A stretch of 64,000 nt of DNA, from contig NZ_BAAAUT010000001.1 of NCBI RefSeq assembly GCF_039534085.1, positions 1-64,000 on the forward strand, read 5' to 3'. The translations under genes were made by a program, and so were the position numbers. The number at the start of each line of letters is the position of its first letter. Position 1 is the first letter of the stretch. The notes under the pieces are model-generated. The model ran no database searches. It was not told the DNA's origin and saw only the letters and a list, made by a program, of their open reading frames with translations. Of this stretch, positions 1 through 6,677 are shown piece after piece. Source of the DNA: Planomonospora_B alba (GTDB lineage: Bacteria; Actinomycetota; Actinomycetes; Streptosporangiales; Streptosporangiaceae).

Positions 1-1079
1 TGCCCGGAGGTGGCGGTGTCGGTGCCGGACGGGTCGACGGTCCAGCCGGTCGCCGCCTCGAAGTCGTCGGCGTAGACCGTCGTCGCCGGTGGGGCGGCCG
101 CGGCGATCGTCCACACCGCGTAGGCGATCGCGTCGGCGTTGCGGTCCAGCGCGGTGTCGTCGATGTTGGCCGTCGTGTCGCAGGAACGGTGGTAGCAGGG
201 GTCGAAGGCCCGTCCCGCCGTACCGCCCCAGAGCGCGGCCTGCGCGCTGGTCTTGACGCCCTCGGCGCCGGTGAACGTGCCCCCGGCGGGGATGCCGACG
301 CCGATGAACGGGCCGTAGTCGGAGCGGCCGTCGAAGTCGGTGCCCCGCGTCGGCACGCCGATCGAGGCGAAGTAGTCCTGGAGCGTCCTCTCCAGCTCGG
401 CCGAGCCCGCCGGGCCGGGGCCGGCACCGGTGCCGTCGGAGTCGTCGCCGTCGTAGACGAAGTAGCCGGCGTTGGGCGAGCCGACCATGTCGAAGTTGAG
501 ATAGCCCTTGATCTTCGAGCGCTCGGCGGCCGGGAGGGTGTTCACGTAGTGCCGTGACCCCCGCAGACCCAGCTCCTCGGCACCCCACCAGGCGAAGCGC
601 AGGTGCTTGGCCGGGGCCAGGCCCTGGCGGGCGACCTCCAGCGCGGTCTCCAGGATGGCGGCGCTGCCGGAGCCGTTGTCGTTGATGCCGGGGCCGGAGG
701 CGACGCTGTCGAGGTGCGCGCCGACCATGAGGACGTCGTCCGGGTCGCCGCCCGGCCAGTCGGCGACGAGGTTGTAGCCGGTCGCGCCGTTGTAGGTGAA
801 CGACTGCACGGTGGTGGTGAAGCCGGCGCCGTCCAGCAGGCCCTTGATGTAGTTCACGGAGGCCAGGTAGCCGGGGCGGCCGTGGGCCCGGTTGCCGCCG
901 TTGGCGGTCGCGATGGACTGGAACTGGCTCAGATGGGCCTTGACGGCCGCCAGGGAGACGTCCGGCGGGGCCGCCGCCGAACCGGTCGCGGAGGTCGCGG
1001 CCGACGAGGCGGTCAGGGGGGCGAGCACCAGGGGGACGGCCAGGATCGCCGCCGTCCCGATGGTCCGGAGAGTGCGCAT
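1..1079 (-). CDS. Secreted M28 aminopeptidase (SGAP-like), 3' end outside window
   Basis: Zinc aminopeptidase of the M28 family, closely resembling Streptomyces griseus aminopeptidase, expected to release N-terminal hydrophobic residues from peptides outside the cell. The visible part starts with a signal peptide (Met-Arg-Thr-Leu-Arg followed by an Ala/Leu-rich core), then the peptidase domain. Zinc and catalytic motifs are all present: GAHLD, INDNGSGS, WWGAEELG, NFDMVGSPN and CYHRSCD. No protease-associated insert is seen, unlike its neighbour. Two ATGs lie back to back (1082 and 1079) behind GAGGAG; the second has the better spacing. A further domain begins near base 100 (after a Pro-rich linker) and runs out of the window, so the C-terminus is unknown. 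It is a tandem paralogue of the next gene. Confident in family, not in full length. Confidence 0.93.
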   Translation of the reverse strand, partial: MRTLRTIGTAAILAVPLVLAPLTASSAATSATGSAAAPPDVSLAAVKAHLSQFQSIATANGGNRAHGRPGYLASVNYIKGLLDGAGFTTTVQSFTYNGATGYNLVADWPGGDPDDVLMVGAHLDSVASGPGINDNGSGSAAILETALEVARQGLAPAKHLRFAWWGAEELGLRGSRHYVNTLPAAERSKIKGYLNFDMVGSPNAGYFVYDGDDSDGTGAGPGPAGSAELERTLQDYFASIGVPTRGTDFDGRSDYGPFIGVGIPAGGTFTGAEGVKTSAQAALWGGTAGRAFDPCYHRSCDTTANIDDTALDRNADAIAYAVWTIAAAAPPATTVYADDFEAATGWTVDPSGTDTATSG

Positions 1080-1244
1080 CATGCTCCTCGGGTCGGAGGT
1101 GGAGGGGGGTGTTCCCGAGCGGCGCGCACCCGGGGTGCGGGTGCGCGCCGTACAGCGTGGTGGTGCGCGGGGCGGGCGGCCCGTCCCGGAGGGGGGAGGG
1201 CCGCCCCGAGGCGGACGGCCGGTCCTGTCCGGCCGTCCCGCCGG

Positions 1245-2801
1245 TTACCTGGCCGCCTCGCCGTGCGCGTGGGCGCGGGCGGGCGCGGCGGCGGACTTCG
1301 CCAGGGCGGCGGCGTTCCGGTCGGGGATGCCGGACAGGTCGTAGGCGTAGTAGGCGGTCGCGTAGGCGACGGCCTTGGAGTTGCGCTCCAGCGCGGCGGC
1401 GTTGATGTTGGTGATGCCGTCGCAGGCGGCGTGGTAGCAGGGGTCGTACGGGGCGCCGGCGGTGCCGCCGAACCTCGCCGCCTGCTCCGCCGTCTTGACG
1501 CCCTCGGCGCCGGTGAAGACGCCGCCGGACGGGATGCCGTTGGCGATGAACGGGCCGTAGTCGGAGCGGCCGTCGAAGTCGGTGCCCTCGAACGGCAGCT
1601 TGCGCTTGCCGTAGAACTTCTCGAAGAGCTTCTCGATCTCGGCGGAGCCGGCCGGGCCGGGGCCCGCGCCCTCGGCGTCGGAGTCGTCACCGTCGTACAG
1701 GAAGGTGACGTCGTTCGGGGAGGCGATCATGTCGAAGTTCAGGTAGAGCCGGATCTTGTCCTTCTCCGCCTGCGACAGGCCCGCGACGTACTGGTCGGAG
1801 CCGAGCAGGCCGAGCTCCTCGGCTCCCCAGAAGGCGAAGCGGAGCTTGTGCTTGGTCGGGACCTTGGCCAGCTTCAGCGCGGTCTCCAGGACGGCGGCGC
1901 TGCCGGAGCCGTTGTCGTTGATGCCCGCGCCCTCCGGCACACCGTCCAGGTGCGCGCCGACCATCACGATCTCGCCCTTCTTGCCCCACCGCGAGTCGGC
2001 GACGAGGTTCTTGGTGGTGCCGACCGTGGTCTCGGCGTCCACCTTCAGGCGCACGGTGGTGCCCGGGCTGTCGGCCAGGTCGAGGCCGACGGCGGTGCTC
2101 GCCATCACGATCGGGAAGCCGAAGCGCCACTCGACGATGTCGAACTCCAGCGGGTCGGTACGGCCCGGCTGGCCCTCGTTGAAGAAGATCACACCGGAGG
2201 CGCCCGCGGCCTTGGCGTTGGTCGCCTTGTCGACGAACGGGCAGGTGCCGCGCTGGATCAGCGCGATCCGGCCCGGCACGAAGCCGGCGAAGTCGGAGGC
2301 CTCGCAGCCCGCGGTGGAGGTGTTGGGCTCCGCCGGCGTCGGGATGATCGCGTCGACCACCTGGACCTGCGCGGTGACGTCCCCGCGGCTGGAGGAGTGC
2401 ACGGTCACGAAGTCGGTGCCGGCCGTGTAGCTCTTGGCCTCGGGGGAGACCTGCTGCAGCACCGCGGGGGAGAACTCCTCCCACTTGACCGGGAACTCGA
2501 CGTCGGTGGTGGTGGTCTGATATCCGGCCCGGCGCAGCTTGTCCTGCACGTAGGCGAGGGAGGCGTCGTAGCCGGGGGTGCCCGCGGCGCGGTTGCCGCC
2601 GTTGGCGGTGGCGATCTGCTGGAACTTCTCCAGGTGCTTGTGCACGTTCTTGCCCTTGACCTGGTGGGACAGGGCGGTGGCGAGGATCTCCGGGACGTCG
2701 GCGGCAGCCGCGCCGGCCGCCGGGGCGAGGGAGAGGGGAAGCGCGAGGGCCGCGGCGAGGGTGACGCCTATGGCCGCTCCGCGTCGGAATCTCAGGCGCA
2801 T
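1245..2801 (-). CDS. Secreted M28 aminopeptidase with protease-associated (PA) domain
   Basis: Exported zinc aminopeptidase, 518 aa. A signal peptide covers about residues 1-35. The M28 domain is interrupted by a PA domain at roughly 130-245 (Cys166, Cys187 and a GRIALIQRG stretch), then resumes. Metal/catalytic residues are visible: His284 (GAHLDG), Asp296 (INDNGSGS), Glu328/Glu329 (WGAEELG), Asp357 (NFDMIASPN) and His457 (CYHAACD). The start at 2801 is chosen because AAGGAG sits 4 nt upstream and the signal peptide begins there; a longer frame to 2870 lacks these. A low-complexity Ala/His tail ends the protein. It lies in tandem, same strand, upstream of the SGAP-like paralogue with 162 nt between them, suggesting duplication or acquisition of paralogues for extracellular peptide scavenging. 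Confidence 0.95.
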   Translation of the reverse strand: MRLRFRRGAAIGVTLAAALALPLSLAPAAGAAAADVPEILATALSHQVKGKNVHKHLEKFQQIATANGGNRAAGTPGYDASLAYVQDKLRRAGYQTTTTDVEFPVKWEEFSPAVLQQVSPEAKSYTAGTDFVTVHSSSRGDVTAQVQVVDAIIPTPAEPNTSTAGCEASDFAGFVPGRIALIQRGTCPFVDKATNAKAAGASGVIFFNEGQPGRTDPLEFDIVEWRFGFPIVMASTAVGLDLADSPGTTVRLKVDAETTVGTTKNLVADSRWGKKGEIVMVGAHLDGVPEGAGINDNGSGSAAVLETALKLAKVPTKHKLRFAFWGAEELGLLGSDQYVAGLSQAEKDKIRLYLNFDMIASPNDVTFLYDGDDSDAEGAGPGPAGSAEIEKLFEKFYGKRKLPFEGTDFDGRSDYGPFIANGIPSGGVFTGAEGVKTAEQAARFGGTAGAPYDPCYHAACDGITNINAAALERNSKAVAYATAYYAYDLSGIPDRNAAALAKSAAAPARAHAHGEAAR

Positions 2802-3058
2802 GACGCTCCTTGGGAGGTTGCTGGGGGGTTCCCATTCCGTACTAGAGCGGAACGTACCGTGATCGATCATTCGCGCCTAGGGCCCCCGGAGGAGATGCGC
2901 GAAAGTTACGGAATCCGCCGGCTGCGGCGTCCGGGTGTCACGTTTCCCGTGTGGCCCGTCCCCGACCCTGTCAGGGTTTTCTCAGGGACGCCGGGGGAAC
3001 GGGGGTCTCTCCGCCGCTCGTTCACCAGATGAGGAACGACGAACCGGGGAGAGGAAAC

Positions 3059-3247
3059 ATGCACCGTTCGAGGAACCACCGGATCATCGCCGGCGTCTGC
3101 GGCGGCATCGCCGACAGCATGGGCCTGCCGCCCACGCTCGTCCGGGTGCTCTGGCTGCTGCTCTCGCTCATCCCGGGGCCGCTCTGGATCGCCTACGTGG
3201 CACTGTGGATCCTCATGCCCCAGGCGCCCGAGAAGCAGTACCGGTGA
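3059..3247 (+). CDS. Small PspC-domain membrane protein
   Basis: A 62-aa protein matching the PspC domain almost end to end: basic N-terminus, IIAGVCGGIADSMG, then a hydrophobic helix ending LWILMPQAPEK. PspC proteins sit in the cytoplasmic membrane and in enterobacteria take part in the phage-shock envelope-stress response; in actinomycetes the role of such minimal PspC proteins is not settled. Start ATG at 3059 has GGGGAGAGG 5-12 nt upstream. It is a stand-alone gene ahead of lipB; a small GC-rich hairpin (3252-3270) follows its stop. Confidence 0.85.
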   Translation: MHRSRNHRIIAGVCGGIADSMGLPPTLVRVLWLLLSLIPGPLWIAYVALWILMPQAPEKQYR

Positions 3248-3251
3248 CCGC

Positions 3252-3270
3252 GCCGGGGGATCCCCCCGGC
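3252..3270 (+). terminator. Short GC hairpin after the PspC gene
   Basis: Perfect 8-bp inverted repeat with a 3-nt loop directly after the stop at 3247. No U-tract follows, so termination is only a possibility. Confidence 0.35.
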
Positions 3271-3322
3271 GGGCACGGCCGCCCGCGGCCTGCGGGACTC
3301 CCGCGGAAAATAGACTCGGGGC

Positions 3323-3958
3323 ATGAGGCAACGTCCCCTGTCCCTGATCCAGGACGATCTGGTCGACTACGAGGCGGCCATGGAGCGCATGGCCGACCTG
3401 GTCGGCGAACGGCAGCGCGACGAGCGGCCGGACACCCTCTGGCTGCTCAGCCACCCGCCGGTCTACACCATCGGCAGGCGCACGCCGGAGCAGCACCTGC
3501 CCGACCCGTCCCGCGGCATCCCCGTCGTGACCACCGGTAGGGGCGGCCAGCTCACCTACCACGGCCCCGGCCAGCTGGTCGGCTACCTGATCGTCAAGCT
3601 GGACGAGGGCGAGGGGATCGTCGACTACGTGCGCGAGGTCGAGCTCCGCCTGGTCGACGCGCTGGACGCGCTGGGCCTGCCGGCCGAGCGCCGGGACACC
3701 CCGCCCGGCTCCGAGCTGCTCACCGGCGTGTGGACGAGCCGGACCGGCCGGAAGGTCGTCTCGATCGGCATGCGGCAGAGCCGGGGCGTCACCAGCCACG
3801 GGTTCGCCCTCAACGTGGACGGCGACCTGACCCCGTGGAACTGGGCGGTGCCCTGCGGCATGCCCGACGTGGAGATGACCTCGCTGGCCAACGAGTCCGT
3901 CCCGGCCGCGATGGACGAGGTCCGCGCCGCGGTGGCGAAGGCCTTCGAGGCCGCCTGA
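3323..3958 (+). CDS. lipB: Octanoyl-[ACP]:protein N-octanoyltransferase
   Basis: LipB moves octanoyl groups from acyl carrier protein onto lipoyl domains of 2-oxoacid dehydrogenases and the glycine cleavage H protein, the first step of lipoic acid synthesis in the cytosol. At 211 aa the length fits the family. Signature motifs are intact: RGGQLTYHGPGQ (73-84), the KVVSIGMRQSRGVTSHGFALNV block with catalytic Lys144, and AVPCGM with catalytic Cys178. The mRNA is probably leaderless: TAGACT (3311-3316) lies 6 nt before the ATG and no Shine-Dalgarno is seen. No lipA is present beside it here. It converges on the APC permease gene. Confidence 0.97.
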   Translation: MRQRPLSLIQDDLVDYEAAMERMADLVGERQRDERPDTLWLLSHPPVYTIGRRTPEQHLPDPSRGIPVVTTGRGGQLTYHGPGQLVGYLIVKLDEGEGIVDYVREVELRLVDALDALGLPAERRDTPPGSELLTGVWTSRTGRKVVSIGMRQSRGVTSHGFALNVDGDLTPWNWAVPCGMPDVEMTSLANESVPAAMDEVRAAVAKAFEAA

Positions 3959-4070
3959 CCCCGCCGTGCCCGGTCCGGGCCGTCCGTTTCCGGCGTGCCC
4001 GGCCGGTCCGGTCCGCCTGAACGGCCCGGTGTGCCCGGCCCGGCGCGTGCGAGCCGGCCGGGACGCGCCG

Positions 4071-5630
4071 TCAGCCGACGGGCTCGGGCTCGCCCGAGGA
4101 GACGCCGGGCTCGTCGGGGGTGTCGTCGACCGTACGGCGCGGCCCGGTGAACCAGTGCCGGGCCGACAGCGCCCACCACAGCCCCACGCCCAGCACCATC
4201 ACGCCCAGCACGATGGGCGCGTAGTTCACCGCGGTCCAGGTGAAGTCCTCGCTGAACGGCACGGCCTGCGGGACCAGCGGCATGACGAAGTAGACCGAGA
4301 CCACGGCGATCTCGATGATCGCGATCCAGCACATCACCTTGTACCTGGCGCCCAGGGTCCACGGGCCGGGCTCGAAGCGGTCGCCCATTCGGAGCCGGAG
4401 CCAGATCGGGATCAGGAACGCCAGGTACAGGCCGATGACCGCGACCGAGACGACCGCGTAGAACGCCAGCGGGGCCCCGCCCGGGGCCTCGTAGAGCGCG
4501 GGCAGGGTGAGCAGCAGCGCCACCGCGCAGCCCAGGACGATCGCGTTGACCGGGGTCCGGTTGGCGTCGACCCTCGACCAGAGCCGCCAGCCCGGGATGG
4601 CGCCGTCCCGGGCGAAGGCGTAGGTCATCCGGGACATCGAGGTCACGCAGCTCATGCCGCAGAAGAACTGGCCGACGGTGGAGATCGCGAAGATCGCGGT
4701 GGCGAGGTTGCCGGGCAGCGCGGTCTCGAAGATCGCGCCCACGAAGCCGCTCGCCTCGTTGACCGCCTCCACGTCGGTGGCCGCGAACAGGAAGGCCAGC
4801 AGCACGATCCAGCCGCCGATCGCCGAGTAGAAGATCGACTGCCACAGGCCCCGGGCGGCGGCCGTGGCCGCGCCCCGGGTCTCCTCGGACACGTGCGCGC
4901 ACGCGTCGAAGCCGGTGATCGTGTACTGGGTGAGCAGGAAGCCGAGCGGCAGCACGTAGAACCAGTAGGACGAGTCGGAGAAGCCGGAGTTGTTGATCGT
5001 CTCGGTGAAGACGAACGAGAGCGACTGGTGCGAGTCCGGGCCGAAGACCAGGATGGCCACGACGGCGGCCGCGCCGAACACGTGCCACCACACCGAGACG
5101 TTCTGCAGCAGCGAGATCAGCCGGTGGCTGTAGACGTTGATCAGGGCGTGCAGCACCAGGACGGCCGCGAACAGGACGAACGTGTTGCCGAGCGAGACCT
5201 CGAACCCCGGCGCGAACCGGTTGGCCGTGATGTTCATGAAGGTCGCGCAGCCGTAGTCGACCGAGGCGGTGACCGCGATCAGGCCGATGAGGTTGAACCA
5301 GCCGGTGAACCAGCCGTGCACCGGCCTGCCCATCTTCGCGGCCCACCAGTAGATGCCGCCGGCGGTCGGGTAGGCCGAGACCAGCTCGGACATGCACAGG
5401 CCGATGATCAGGATGAAGACCGAGATCAGCGGCCAGCCCCAGGAGATGGCGACCGGGCCGCCGTTGTTCCACGCCTGGCCGAAGGTGGTGAAGCAGCCGG
5501 CCAGGATCGAGATGATCGAGAAGGAGATCGCGAAGTTGGAGAAGCCGCTCCAGGTTCTGGACAGCTCCTGCTTGTAGCCGAGTTCAGCGAGTCGTCTCGC
5601 GTCCTCGTCCACCGGGGCCGGTTCGGTCAT
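4071..5630 (-). CDS. APC-family amino acid permease
   Basis: Amino acid/amine importer of the APC superfamily, 519 aa with about 12 hydrophobic segments. The N-terminal block LGYKQELSRTWSGFSNFAIS and the helix-1/2 region SFSIISILAG are typical of the GABA-permease/choline-like branch. RBS GGAGG is 5 nt before the ATG. The upstream phosphotransferase reading frame overlaps the first 47 nt of this gene, so the two are almost certainly cotranscribed and coupled. With the choline-kinase-like neighbour and the divergent dimethylglycine-dehydrogenase-like gene, a methylated or aminoalcohol substrate (choline, ethanolamine, dimethylglycine, sarcosine) is a reasonable guess; specificity cannot be read from sequence. 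Confidence 0.9.
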   Translation of the reverse strand: MTEPAPVDEDARRLAELGYKQELSRTWSGFSNFAISFSIISILAGCFTTFGQAWNNGGPVAISWGWPLISVFILIIGLCMSELVSAYPTAGGIYWWAAKMGRPVHGWFTGWFNLIGLIAVTASVDYGCATFMNITANRFAPGFEVSLGNTFVLFAAVLVLHALINVYSHRLISLLQNVSVWWHVFGAAAVVAILVFGPDSHQSLSFVFTETINNSGFSDSSYWFYVLPLGFLLTQYTITGFDACAHVSEETRGAATAAARGLWQSIFYSAIGGWIVLLAFLFAATDVEAVNEASGFVGAIFETALPGNLATAIFAISTVGQFFCGMSCVTSMSRMTYAFARDGAIPGWRLWSRVDANRTPVNAIVLGCAVALLLTLPALYEAPGGAPLAFYAVVSVAVIGLYLAFLIPIWLRLRMGDRFEPGPWTLGARYKVMCWIAIIEIAVVSVYFVMPLVPQAVPFSEDFTWTAVNYAPIVLGVMVLGVGLWWALSARHWFTGPRRTVDDTPDEPGVSSGEPEPVG

Positions 5631-6603
5631 ACAGGCCTCCTTGCGTGATGCGGGGGGTGGCGGGCCCGGGATGCGGCCCCCGGGCCACGGGGCCGGGGCG
5701 CGGGCCCCGGACGTCGTCGATCAGCCGCCCGAACCCCGGATCGCCGAGGTCCCGTACGGCCCGCGCGAACTTCCCGGCGGCCTCGGCCTCGTAGTCGAAG
5801 TCCGCGGCGGCCGCCTGCTCGCGCAGCAGCCCGTGGTGGACGGAGAACCAGAGGGTCCAGGTGATGTTCGACATGATCAGGTTGAGCCGGACCCGGGCGG
5901 TCAGCCGCGGGTCGTCCTCACCGAAGTAGGCGCGGGCGAGCCGGGCGGTGAGGTCCGGGTCGTACTCCGCCTCGGCGGCGATGTCGCCCAGCTCGAAGGC
6001 CGGATCGCCGTTCCCGGAGAGCTGGTAGTCGACGATCCGCACCTCCGTGCCGCAGCGGATGAGGTTCGCCGGGAGCAGGTCGTTGTGGCAGGGCACCGAG
6101 GGCAGCGGGCGCGCGGCCAGGGCGCGCTCGATCTCGGCGGCCGCCGGGAGCACGTCCTCGTAGCCGTCCGGGGTGCGCAGGCCGTGCTCCCGGCAGAGGG
6201 CGAGGAACTGCTCCAGCTTGCGGAAGACGGAGAAGTCGCCTGCGAACCGGGGTCCCGCGTGCAGACGCCGGCAGGCCGCCGTGATGGGCTCCGGCAGCTC
6301 CCGCACGGCCGGCGCGTCCAGCGTGACGCCGTCGAGGTACTCCAGGAGCAGGGCGCCGGGCATGCGGTGCAGGACCCGCGGGCCGACCCCCGCCTCGGCG
6401 GCCCGCTCGGTGTTGGCGATCTCCTGCTCCAGCGGGATGCCGAGCCCGGCGGCCGAGACGCGCGGGTCGAGGATCCGCAGCAGCCAGCGCCGCCCGTCGG
6501 CGGCGTCCACCCGGGAGATGCGGTGGCTGAGGCCGCCCTTGAGCGGCGTCTCGGTGACGGGCTGTCCGGCCCAGTCGCGGACGCGCGCGAGAGTGTCTGG
6601 CAT
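5584..6603 (-). CDS. Choline/ethanolamine-kinase-like phosphotransferase (APH fold)
   Basis: Predicted cytosolic small-molecule kinase of the aminoglycoside-phosphotransferase/choline-kinase fold, 339 aa. The catalytic loop CHNDLLPANL carries Asp175 and the metal-binding IVDYQ carries Asp192; FELGDIA after it is typical of choline kinases. AAGGAG lies 7 nt upstream of the ATG. The last ~40 residues are Pro/Gly/Arg-rich and overlap the permease start by 47 nt, a longer overlap than usual, so the tail may be a read-through of a GC-rich spacer without function. It shares a 74-bp divergent promoter region with the flavoprotein gene at 6678. Substrate unproven; phosphorylation of an aminoalcohol imported by the permease is an inference. 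Confidence 0.85.
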   Translation of the reverse strand: MPDTLARVRDWAGQPVTETPLKGGLSHRISRVDAADGRRWLLRILDPRVSAAGLGIPLEQEIANTERAAEAGVGPRVLHRMPGALLLEYLDGVTLDAPAVRELPEPITAACRRLHAGPRFAGDFSVFRKLEQFLALCREHGLRTPDGYEDVLPAAAEIERALAARPLPSVPCHNDLLPANLIRCGTEVRIVDYQLSGNGDPAFELGDIAAEAEYDPDLTARLARAYFGEDDPRLTARVRLNLIMSNITWTLWFSVHHGLLREQAAAADFDYEAEAAGKFARAVRDLGDPGFGRLIDDVRGPRPGPVARGPHPGPATPRITQGGLYDRTGPGGRGRETTR

Positions 6604-6677
6604 GCCGCACTCCTTTGGCCTACCTTCAGACCATTGATCCGATTCTGCGGACGAGTCGTTACAGAGAGGTTCCTGAC

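Noticed and set aside
603..3032. Very long plus-strand open frame (809 codons)
   Set aside because: It is antisense to the M28 peptidase genes, with Gly/Arg/Val-rich composition and no family resemblance; a high-GC shadow.
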